From NCBI RefSeq assembly GCF_009905605.1, contig NZ_JAAAKZ010000001.1, positions 1,163,924 through 1,227,923 of the forward strand: DNA of 64,000 nucleotides, read 5' to 3'. Positions 53,574 through 61,475 of this stretch are shown in pieces. The translations under genes were made by a program, and so were the position numbers. Position 1 is the first letter of the stretch. Every line of letters begins with the position of its first letter. The notes beneath the pieces are model-generated. The model made no database searches and was not told the DNA's origin. It saw only the letters and a list, made by a program, of their open reading frames with translations. The stretch comes from Runella sp. CRIBMP. Its GTDB lineage: Bacteria; Bacteroidota; Bacteroidia; Cytophagales; Spirosomataceae.

Positions 53574-54402
53574 AGGAGTAGTAGCGCAAGTTTCATTGAC
53601 GGCCGACAGTCTTAGCATAGCAGGTCAGTTTGATTTGGCCTCGGTGTATTATGAAAAGGCATTGTTTGATCAAAGTCAACGAATTGACTCAATGAATGCT
53701 GATGCTTATAGAGTGACGGCAAATGAATTATTATACAAAAAAATTCAGTGCCAAAAATACCTGAAACGTTTTGAGGAGGCTTGGCAAACGGCTCAGCGTT
53801 TTAATCTCAATGAGCCGAATGATACCCTGCACTATAAACTCAGATATGAGGTAGCATTGGCGGGTTATTTGAGCCAACATTATGGCGAAGCACACGGACA
53901 AATATTGCAAACTCGGTTCTATATACGCGATTCTACGTTGTTTTTAGGTTTGGATGTATTGGAGATTCTTGCCCTGAATGAGCTTGACCGTTGGGTCGAA
54001 TCAAAGGAATTATTTAGGAAATACGCCGCTCGTAATCAATTAAAAATAGATACAGAAGAGTTGTATAGTTTTCTTCGAAAAAAGCCCAAAAGCCCCGAAA
54101 AAGCGCAATTGCTTTCGTTTATAATGCCTGGCGTTGGGCAGATGTATGCGGGCTTTCCGACGGAAGGGCTTGTTTCGGTTGGCTTACAAACATTGGCTTT
54201 AGGTTTTGGCGTATATCATGTTTGGCATCGTTATTACCTGATTGGTTTTTTTACGGGAGCGGGTATGTTTCAGGCGTTTTATTTTGGAGGAGCCCGTCGA
54301 GCAGAATTAATGGCTGAAGAAACCAACCGAAAACGAAAAGCGAAGAATAATCAACAAATACGAATGGTGTTGATTGAGTCAGAAAACAAAAAAGGGAAGT
54401 AG
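53518..54402 (+). CDS. Exported TPR-like protein with C-terminal PGVGQMYAG hydrophobic region (paralogue 2)
   Basis: A 294-residue protein from the ATG at 53518 (53506 also possible), chosen since it opens a signal peptide (MDRFCLICRFLCVLFLISRGVVAQ); the frame is open further upstream only because it overlaps the previous gene. Helical repeats (AGQFDLASVYYEKALF, FEEAWQTAQRF) fill residues 30-190. The C-terminal region begins LLSFIMPGVGQMYAGFPTEG and contains two to three hydrophobic helices. The layout repeats that of the preceding gene, so the pair arose by duplication. A strong terminator starts at its stop codon. Confidence 0.75.
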   Translation: MDRFCLICRFLCVLFLISRGVVAQVSLTADSLSIAGQFDLASVYYEKALFDQSQRIDSMNADAYRVTANELLYKKIQCQKYLKRFEEAWQTAQRFNLNEPNDTLHYKLRYEVALAGYLSQHYGEAHGQILQTRFYIRDSTLFLGLDVLEILALNELDRWVESKELFRKYAARNQLKIDTEELYSFLRKKPKSPEKAQLLSFIMPGVGQMYAGFPTEGLVSVGLQTLALGFGVYHVWHRYYLIGFFTGAGMFQAFYFGGARRAELMAEETNRKRKAKNNQQIRMVLIESENKKGK

Positions 54403-54420
54403 TTGCTACTTCCCTTTTTT
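54388..54420. terminator. Bidirectional terminator between paralogue 2 and the TM2 gene
   Basis: Perfect 15-bp arms AAAAAAGGGAAGTAG (54388-54402) and CTACTTCCCTTTTTT (54406-54420), 3-base loop; the stop codon is part of the stem. Confidence 0.9.
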
Positions 54421-54436
54421 GTTTCTATTGGACGAA

Positions 54437-54889
54437 TTAGTTGGTCCACATGAAGAATTTCTTGTTGTTGACGTACGAATCGAATTTCTTTTCTTCGATT
54501 ACTTCCATCAATAAAACAATCCAGTCAATCAAGTTTACAATTCCTAAACCACCGCAGGTCAGGATATAACCAACGATAACGCCGCCCGCAGTACCTAAGT
54601 AAGCACGGTGAATACCTAACCAACCCACAACCCAAGAAAGGATAAAAGCTACAACGGGCTTTTTGTCGCCGGCCATTACCTTAGTAGCATCGCCAGCCTG
54701 TCCTGTGCCCATAAGGCTTTCAAGCGCAGAGGTAGCTTCGGCGGTATTTGCTAAATCAAGTTGCTCACCAGCATTAAGGGTTTGCTCAATGGCTTGTGCA
54801 TCAACAAAATATTCAGCAGTGTTGGTAGCATAGCTTTTACCTACGAGAAGTACGGCAAAGCTGAAAACAAGTGCAAATAGTTTTTTCAT
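54437..54889 (-). CDS. TM2 domain protein with signal peptide
   Basis: A 150-residue protein: signal peptide (to about residue 21), a polar helical stretch (25-75), and a TM2 domain (about 76-135) with KKPVVAFILSWVVGWLGIHRAYLG, GGVIVGYILTCGGLGIVNLIDWIVLL, the two-helix fold with conserved GIHRFYLG-like motif. Function of TM2 proteins in bacteria is unknown. It converges on the LolA/YidD-like set, whose last two products have a related C-terminal region. Confidence 0.88.
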   Translation of the reverse strand: MKKLFALVFSFAVLLVGKSYATNTAEYFVDAQAIEQTLNAGEQLDLANTAEATSALESLMGTGQAGDATKVMAGDKKPVVAFILSWVVGWLGIHRAYLGTAGGVIVGYILTCGGLGIVNLIDWIVLLMEVIEEKKFDSYVNNKKFFMWTN

Positions 54890-54972
54890 AAACTTACTTT
54901 GGGTTTTTGTTTAAATACAAGCCAAAAATAGACTTTTGGCGCACAACGTACAAATAAGAATACGGAGAATTT

Positions 54973-55494
54973 TTAGAATTTAAAAGAAACTCCCGCCTGA
55001 ACCCATGAACCGCCTGAGCCAAGGTCAGCAAAGAGGGCCATTTTTTCAGAGAAATTATACGTACCTCCAACTCTAGCGAGTAAAGTTGCTGTGGTATAAC
55101 GAGTTCTTGAACCCAGACCATAGGCATTCCAATAGGAGTCAGGATAACCGTAGCTACGAAGTAAAATACCCCCAGATACGTACAAATCGAAATCGTCATT
55201 ATCTAGATTTAAGATACGATTAAGGTGGTACGTGGCACGTGGCCCAATTTGAATGTCAGAATAAGAATAGTTGACACCAATGTAACCAAGGCTAGGTCTT
55301 TCATAGCTGGCATATAAACCTACTCCTAAATCATCCATAATTCCATACTCAACAGTTGCGTTGGCTCCCAATGAGAAAAGGCCGACCCCAATGGCAACTC
55401 TTTTATCGCCTTTAGAGAACTGAGCAATGGAAGTTGAGTGGAAACAAATCATTGCCGCAAAGGCCAACAATGTGATTGAAAAGAATTTTTTCAT
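54973..55494 (-). CDS. Small outer-membrane beta-barrel protein
   Basis: A 173-residue protein with a signal peptide (MKKFFSITLLAFAAMICFHSTSIAQ) and a mature region of amphipathic strands rich in Tyr and Gly, ending VQAGVSFKF with a C-terminal Phe, as expected for an eight-stranded OmpA/OmpX-like barrel. It lies 83 bp upstream of the TM2 gene in the same direction and could share its transcript. Confidence 0.8.
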   Translation of the reverse strand: MKKFFSITLLAFAAMICFHSTSIAQFSKGDKRVAIGVGLFSLGANATVEYGIMDDLGVGLYASYERPSLGYIGVNYSYSDIQIGPRATYHLNRILNLDNDDFDLYVSGGILLRSYGYPDSYWNAYGLGSRTRYTTATLLARVGGTYNFSEKMALFADLGSGGSWVQAGVSFKF

Positions 55495-55725
55495 AATGAA
55501 CTTTTGATTAATAGTTGGAAAAACGGTTCAAAGAAACTACAAAAAGTACTTAGAAAAAAGTTGGAATACGCTAATTTATTATTCGGTAAGCTAAGGAGCA
55601 AAAAACGATTTCTCCTTTAGTAAATGTAGAGACGAAGCCCCAGAAATACAAACGTTTAAAATAATTTTAATCACTAATTAAACTGAGAAAATACCTTTTT
55701 TTTATAATTGTCGACGCTTCATCTC

Positions 55726-55733
55726 TATCTTTG
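55726..55733 (+). promoter_or_regulatory. Possible -7 element of cmk
   Basis: TATCTTTG matches TAnnTTTG and lies 23 bp before the cmk start. The nearest TTG (55708-55710) is only 15 bases upstream, shorter than usual, so this call is tentative. Confidence 0.4.
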
Positions 55734-55756
55734 CCGCCTAACCTACTTCACTACGT

Positions 55757-56464
55757 ATGTCCAAAATCATTATTGCGGTAGATGGCTATTCAAGTTGCGG
55801 AAAAAGCACCACCGCTAAAGGTGTCGCGGCCCATTTGGGGTATGCATACATTGATACTGGTGCCATGTATCGGGCCGTTACGCTTTATTTCCATACGCAT
55901 CATATCACACTCACCAACCCCAGAGAAATCTCCAAAGCGCTTGAGGGGATTAAAATAGACTTCAGGAGAAATCCTGAAACAGGACGCAACGAAACCTATC
56001 TCAACGGATTGAACGTGGAAGATGAAATTCGGAAACTGTACATTGCCAATTGGGTCAGTGAAGTAAGTGCGGTGTCGGAAGTACGGCGGGCGATGGTGGC
56101 CCAACAACAGCGAATGGGTAAAGCCAAAGGCGTGGTTATGGACGGACGCGACATCGGAACCGTGGTGTTTCCTGAGGCGGAGCTTAAAGTGTTTATGACC
56201 GCCGACCCGCAAATCAGGGCACAACGCCGCCAAATAGAATTGTTGGAGAAAGGAGAAATGCTCGATTTGGAAGATATTCTGAAAAATATTCACAAACGAG
56301 ACTTGATTGACACTACCAGAGCTGACAGCCCTTTGCGGCAGGCAGATGATGCCACTTTGGTCGATACCTCTTTTATGACCTTGGATGAACAAATAGAATT
56401 GCTTACCAACTTGGCCGACGAAAAAATCAGCAGTTCGATAAGACAACGTCGCACCAACCTATGA
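55757..56464 (+). CDS. cmk: Cytidylate kinase
   Basis: A 235-residue kinase phosphorylating CMP and dCMP with ATP. The P-loop is GYSSCGKSTTAK near residue 10, the NMP-binding part has IDTGAMYRAVT, and the MDGRDIGTVVFP motif and LID region with QRRQIELL are typical. Length is normal for the family. Its stop overlaps the next ATG by four bases (ATGA). Confidence 0.96.
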   Translation: MSKIIIAVDGYSSCGKSTTAKGVAAHLGYAYIDTGAMYRAVTLYFHTHHITLTNPREISKALEGIKIDFRRNPETGRNETYLNGLNVEDEIRKLYIANWVSEVSAVSEVRRAMVAQQQRMGKAKGVVMDGRDIGTVVFPEAELKVFMTADPQIRAQRRQIELLEKGEMLDLEDILKNIHKRDLIDTTRADSPLRQADDATLVDTSFMTLDEQIELLTNLADEKISSSIRQRRTNL

Positions 56465-57531
56465 ACGCCGATTATTTGATTGTAGGTCAAGGCATCGCAG
56501 GGTCGATTCTGGCTTGGACTTTATCTCAGCGCGGGTACCGGGTGCTAATCATGAATGACCCCACGCTGCCGTCAGCTTCCAAAGTTTCGGGGGGGATATT
56601 TAATCCCTTGACTGGGAAAAAATTATATCGGACTTGGAAAGCCGATGAGCTTTTTCCGTTTGCCCACAAATTTTACTCCGACATGCAAGCGCAGCTCGGT
56701 GGAGATTTTCTCCACAACTGCGATGTGTATCGTCCGTATCGCTCTATCGAAGAACAAAATTCTTACTTGGCCCAAACCGCTGATCCAAACCTTTCGAAGT
56801 ATGTGGTTGAACGCGCCGATGATGCCAAATTTTCGCCTTTTGTCGAAAATCCTTATGGGGGACTTCAAATTACGCAGGCTGGATGGGTAGATTGCGTGCA
56901 GATGCTTCAAAAAATTGAGCACTATTTTATTGAAAATAAACAATATATACACGATAGAGTAGACTATCAAAAAATTGAGATTCAGGGAGATGGTGTAGCG
57001 TATAATGATTTAAAAATAAAAAAAATACTATTTTGTGAAGGTTACGAAGCCCGTCAGAATCCATTTTTTAATTGGCTTCCGTTCAATCCCGTGAAAGGCC
57101 AAAGTCTCATTGCGATTGTTGAAGACTATACACTCCAAGAAATCATTAATCAAGGGACTTTTATTCTGCCACTTGATGGAAAAGGAAAATGTAGGTTGGG
57201 AGCTACTTATAGTTGGCATGATTTAGACTGGGAGGCTACAGAAGACGGAAGAGCCTATTTGGAAGACAAAATAAAACCTTACCTAAAAAAAAAGTATCAA
57301 ATTCTCGAACAACATGCAGGGATTCGGCCTTCTACTAAAGATCGACGGCCGTTTGTTGGAATCCACCCAGAATACGCGTCGTTGGGGATTTTCAATGGGC
57401 TGGGAACCAAAGGCGTTAGCCTTGCGCCTTTTTTTGCGAATCAGTTTGTGAATTTTTTAGAGACTGGAGAAGAAATAGACAAAGAGGCGAATATTGAGCG
57501 AATTTTTTCGTTATATTTTCGTTCTAAATAG
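56461..57531 (+). CDS. FAD-dependent oxidoreductase (DAO superfamily)
   Basis: A 356-residue flavoprotein with an N-terminal dinucleotide-binding motif (YLIVGQGIAGSILAWTLSQRG) and a C-terminal GIRPSTKDRRPFVGIHPEYASLGIFNGLGTKGVSLAP segment typical of the D-amino-acid oxidase/glycine oxidase group. Substrate is not clear; relatives oxidise amines or act in tRNA wobble modification (MnmC-type). It is translationally coupled to cmk. Confidence 0.88.
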   Translation: MNADYLIVGQGIAGSILAWTLSQRGYRVLIMNDPTLPSASKVSGGIFNPLTGKKLYRTWKADELFPFAHKFYSDMQAQLGGDFLHNCDVYRPYRSIEEQNSYLAQTADPNLSKYVVERADDAKFSPFVENPYGGLQITQAGWVDCVQMLQKIEHYFIENKQYIHDRVDYQKIEIQGDGVAYNDLKIKKILFCEGYEARQNPFFNWLPFNPVKGQSLIAIVEDYTLQEIINQGTFILPLDGKGKCRLGATYSWHDLDWEATEDGRAYLEDKIKPYLKKKYQILEQHAGIRPSTKDRRPFVGIHPEYASLGIFNGLGTKGVSLAPFFANQFVNFLETGEEIDKEANIERIFSLYFRSK

Positions 57532-57651
57532 TGTTAAGTGTTAATGGCAATCGCGGCTGAAGGGCGAAATGCGAGAAGCCCTTTGTGAATGGCAACTATT
57601 TGCCTAACCAATTAACCCTTAACTTTTAACGATTAATAGGTTAGCCTGAAT

Positions 57652-60600
57652 ATGAAACGTTGTTTTATCACTAGATTGCTGTGGATAGGGGCGGTGGTTT
57701 TGCCGGCGCTGTCGGCTGAAGCTCAAAATTACCCTTCGCAAGAGCAATTCGGCAAAAATCGAGTACAGTATCAGCGCTTTGAATGGAAAATCCTCAAAAC
57801 CAATAACTTTGAGATTTATCATCACGGTGCTGGAACACCGCTGGCTACGCTGGCGGCTCAATATGCCGAATCCGAATTTGACCGAATTACGGAAGCCTTA
57901 GGATATACGCCCTACAATCGAATCAAAATCTTCCTCTACAATTCTCCCCAAGAGCTTTTGCAAAGCAATATGGGCATGGCCAATAGTTCAGACTTAAGCG
58001 AGACCGAGCTTAATCTAGCAAAAGCGCGTTTGGAAATAGCCTTTACAGGAGACCAAATTAGCTTCCGAAAGCAGCTAATTAAGGAAATTTCGCGCTTATT
58101 TGTCTACGACATGCTGTACGGTGGTAGCCTGAAAGATGCTTTGCAAAGTTCGCTTTTGTTATCGCTCCCCGACTGGTTTATGTCAGGAATTGCGGCATAT
58201 ATCGCAGAAGGATGGAGCCCTGAATTGGATGATTACATGCGCGACGCGATTGTGCATCGGCAGATGAAGAAACCTTCTTTATTGACGGGCCCAGAAGCAA
58301 CGTTGGTAGGCCAATCTATTTGGAATTATATTGCAGAGCGCTACGGAAAAGATAATATCTCAAATATTCTCAACTTAACACGTATCATACGTACCGAACA
58401 AACCAGCGTATCAAGCACCTTGGGGGTATCGTTTTCTCGTTTTTTGAAAGAATGGCGGGATTTTTACACCAATATGGCGACTACTGCCACTAGCAACGGT
58501 TATAAAGATCCTGCGGGGGATTGGGTACGTGACTTGGATTTGCCGCTGGGGCATCCTGCAAATAATGCACGTTTGAGCCTGGATAATCAATATGTTGCAG
58601 TAACCAACCGTAAATCAGGGCATTATACAGTTGACGTAATCAATACTGAAACCAAAGCAGTGACGACCATTATCAAAGGAAAATATGCCCTTGAAAAACG
58701 TACCTATTTGAGTCGAATGCCGTTGATTGCTTGGAGTCGTGGCAATGGTTTAGCCATTATTTCAGAAGAAAACGGGCGGGTATTTTTAGAGTTGTTTGAT
58801 ATTGGAGACAAAGGAAAATCGAAACTTCGATTGAGTAGAGAAATAAGGGGAATTAATCAAGTAGTTGATTTTGACATCTCAAATGACGGTTCAACGTTGG
58901 TGTTAAGTGCCGATAGTCGTGGCCAAAACGATTTGTATCTTTTCAATATAGGCCGTTCTTCGTTACTCGGGCTCACGGGCGATCTATACGACGACCGCTA
59001 CCCCCATTTTGTAGGCACATCCTCTACACGTGTTGTGTTTTCATCCAATCGCGTCAAAGATTCGCTAGGCATTGCAGATAAGGGTTCCTACAAAACCGTC
59101 AAAGAAAAAATGGCGCTGTTTATACACAACGGAAACCCTCGTGCTCAAACAGTTACAAGAGTTGCGGACTCGTTGGGTTTTATCTCAAATGCCCGCACCA
59201 CAGATGAAAACACCTTTTACTTTCTTTCAGATTATAAAGGTGTCGCAAATTTGTATCGGTACGAGTTAGATATTAAAAAACTAACTCCTCTAACTGGTTT
59301 TAACCAGAGTATCCGGGACTACGATTATTTGCCATCATCAGGAGCGTTTGTAAGTATTAACTGGTACAAAGACAAAGAAAGTTTATTTTATCAAAATCGA
59401 CTTTCTCCAGTTGCCAATGAGTTGGTTGCTACGCCGAGGGTACAAAGTATGTCTGGGATGTCGGTTTATAAGACCGAAAATCGTAATAATCCAGCGGCGG
59501 ATGCCAGTTTAATTGCACAGATGGCCAATCCTCGAAAGATTCAGTTAGATTCGGGAGAGGTTGACACGGATAATTATGAATTTGACCCAGATGTGCTTAA
59601 GTCGTTTGAATATCGGCAACGAAGAGGGACTACGGTTTCTAGCGCGGCTAATCTACCCAGTCGAAATCGAAAAAGAGAAAATATCACAATAAAGGGGCCG
59701 ATTGATTATAAGAGCCTGTTTATCAGCAATGATGCCACTTCTGATTGGCGAATCGACCCAGTTCGGGGATTTGGATTTGCGCAGTCACTGACCATGAATG
59801 ATTTGCTTGAAAACCACATTGTAAAGGCTGGGTTTTTCTTAGGGCTTCTCAATTTCAGGACCAATAACTTGTGGGCAGAATACAACAACCTTGCCCATCG
59901 TGTTGATTTCGGCGTTCGGGTCGACCGTCAAAGCCTCTATGTTCAACCCCCTGCTAGCCAAAAATACCGTTACAATCGGGTAGCCTTTACGGCATCCTAT
60001 CCTTTTAGCAACAATGCCCGCGTTTCATTAACACCTTTCTATGCAGAATCCAAATTGTTGGATGTAAGCAATATTTCAGCGGCCGATGTTACCTCATCTT
60101 ATTTGGGTGCTCGTGCTGAGTTTGTATATGATAACTCTCGAATCAATGGCATGAACATGATGGAGGGAACACGTTTTAAAGTCCGTTACGACCAATTTGG
60201 GGGTATACGAGGAACAAGGGGTTTTAACCGACTTGTTGTAGATTTTCGTCATTACCAAAAAATCCACCGTGATTTGATTTTTGCCACCCGTGTTTCTTTT
60301 GCCCGCTCAGCAGGAAAATCTCCCAAGCAGAGTGTTTTGGGAGGAATGGAAAACTGGACTGGTAACAATCAGGACGAACGTAGTGTGAATCCCTTGGCGG
60401 TTGGCTTAAGTAGTTCACTGATTCCGATTGATAATAGGGACATCTTTTTCGTAGAATTGGCCACCAATCTTCGAGGATTTAACATAAATAAGGTTTCGGG
60501 AACAAATCATTTATTATTTAATGGTGAATTAAGAATGCCCCTGATTAAGTATTTTTATCGTGGACCAATTACGTCAAACTTCCTGAGAAACTTTCAGTTG

Positions 60601-60861
60601 GTCGGATTTACAGACGTTGGTACTGCTTGGACGGGCCAATGGCCTTTTAATCGTCAGAATAGCCTAAACACGGAGATTATACGTTTAGATTTCTTTAGTG
60701 CCACTGTCAATAATTTCCGAAATCCTTTTTTGTTGGGTTACGGTCTTGGAGCGCGTACAATGTTATTTGGGTTTTATGTAAAGTTTGATTACGCTTGGGG
60801 TTTAGATAATGGAGAAATAAATAAAGCGATTCCATACCTAACTTTAGGGTATGATTTCTAA
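57652..60861 (+). CDS. Large envelope protein: degenerate peptidase-MA-like domain, beta-propeller, outer-membrane barrel
   Basis: A 1069-residue protein with a signal peptide (to about residue 24). Residues about 40-280 resemble gluzincin peptidase-MA-like proteins (FEIYHHG start, LPDWFMSGIAAYIAEG helix), but where HExxH should lie (about 139-150) the sequence is RKQLIKEISRLF, so catalysis is probably lost. Residues about 300-640 hold TolB/PD40-like propeller repeats (FDISNDGSTLVLSADSRGQNDLYLF, VFSSNRVKDS). From about 695 to the end there is a surface-antigen-like beta barrel (VKFDYAWGLDNGE, final Phe). Role unknown; an envelope sensor or export pore is possible. Confidence 0.78.
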   Translation: MKRCFITRLLWIGAVVLPALSAEAQNYPSQEQFGKNRVQYQRFEWKILKTNNFEIYHHGAGTPLATLAAQYAESEFDRITEALGYTPYNRIKIFLYNSPQELLQSNMGMANSSDLSETELNLAKARLEIAFTGDQISFRKQLIKEISRLFVYDMLYGGSLKDALQSSLLLSLPDWFMSGIAAYIAEGWSPELDDYMRDAIVHRQMKKPSLLTGPEATLVGQSIWNYIAERYGKDNISNILNLTRIIRTEQTSVSSTLGVSFSRFLKEWRDFYTNMATTATSNGYKDPAGDWVRDLDLPLGHPANNARLSLDNQYVAVTNRKSGHYTVDVINTETKAVTTIIKGKYALEKRTYLSRMPLIAWSRGNGLAIISEENGRVFLELFDIGDKGKSKLRLSREIRGINQVVDFDISNDGSTLVLSADSRGQNDLYLFNIGRSSLLGLTGDLYDDRYPHFVGTSSTRVVFSSNRVKDSLGIADKGSYKTVKEKMALFIHNGNPRAQTVTRVADSLGFISNARTTDENTFYFLSDYKGVANLYRYELDIKKLTPLTGFNQSIRDYDYLPSSGAFVSINWYKDKESLFYQNRLSPVANELVATPRVQSMSGMSVYKTENRNNPAADASLIAQMANPRKIQLDSGEVDTDNYEFDPDVLKSFEYRQRRGTTVSSAANLPSRNRKRENITIKGPIDYKSLFISNDATSDWRIDPVRGFGFAQSLTMNDLLENHIVKAGFFLGLLNFRTNNLWAEYNNLAHRVDFGVRVDRQSLYVQPPASQKYRYNRVAFTASYPFSNNARVSLTPFYAESKLLDVSNISAADVTSSYLGARAEFVYDNSRINGMNMMEGTRFKVRYDQFGGIRGTRGFNRLVVDFRHYQKIHRDLIFATRVSFARSAGKSPKQSVLGGMENWTGNNQDERSVNPLAVGLSSSLIPIDNRDIFFVELATNLRGFNINKVSGTNHLLFNGELRMPLIKYFYRGPITSNFLRNFQLVGFTDVGTAWTGQWPFNRQNSLNTEIIRLDFFSATVNNFRNPFLLGYGLGARTMLFGFYVKFDYAWGLDNGEINKAIPYLTLGYDF

Positions 60862-60879
60862 GGGTAAAAATATATTTCC

Positions 60880-60924
60880 AATCACAAAAAAAGCTGAACA
60901 ATTTGTTCAGCTTTTTTTGTGATT
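60880..60924 (+). terminator. Terminator after the propeller/barrel gene
   Basis: Perfect 22-bp arms at 60880-60901 and 60903-60924 (core AAAAAAAGCTGAACAA) with a one-base centre; A- and T-rich flanks make it usable both ways. Confidence 0.92.
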
Positions 60925-61475
60925 GAAGGTGTTGGCCAATTTGTATCCCAATAAGGCAATTATTAATACTGTTTTATGAACTTTTAGAAATGGGTTATCT
61001 TTCATTTGTATCCTACAAATATTCCCTAAACTATTAAGTGATTTCTTTTGGTATTTTTCGTAAATAAGAAGTCGGCCGATTCGTTATAGGGTCCTTTTCA
61101 AGGCTTTAGGAAGGGATTTTTGACTCCTGAAATGGCTAAAAATTAGGCTTCTTGGCACGGTTTTAGCTAACCCTGTCCTTCAACGAATAATACCCGTTTT
61201 ATAGAGTTAAATGGACGAAAAAGTCGAGATTAGATGTAATCCCAATGTACTTATATTTTTTGTTAAGTATTTGATAAATAGATTGTTATGTGTTTTTGGT
61301 AAAAGTAAATAATGATAAAGTAGAGTTTGGCATAATTTTAGATACTTTATAGGTGGGGCAAAACCCTCATTTAATGGTAAACACATAGGCGAACATGTTA
61401 TAGTGGAAGTTCTAGGATGACTGTTAGGTGAATTTACCAAAAAAGTATATCTAATTAATAAACGATAAATTGCAG
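60925..61475. other. 551-bp AT-rich intergenic region
   Basis: No convincing gene. The only longer frames are on the minus strand without family resemblance or start context. The region holds a sigma-54-like promoter at 61153-61168 and otherwise AT-rich sequence ahead of the large surface-protein gene. Confidence 0.6.
61153..61168 (+). promoter_or_regulatory. Putative sigma-54 (-24/-12) promoter
   Basis: TGGCAC-N5-TAGCT agrees with TGGCAC-N5-TTGCW except for one base, and the GG and GC dinucleotides are exactly 12 bases apart as required. It lies about 308 bp upstream of the first possible ATG of the surface protein. Needs RpoN in the genome. Confidence 0.4.

Noticed and set aside
55790..56446. 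218-codon minus-strand frame opposite cmk
   Set aside because: Covers exactly the cmk coding region; no recognisable protein.
57560..57583. AAGGGC/GCCCTT hairpin after the FAD oxidoreductase as a terminator
   Set aside because: Only six base pairs with a 12-base loop and no T-run.
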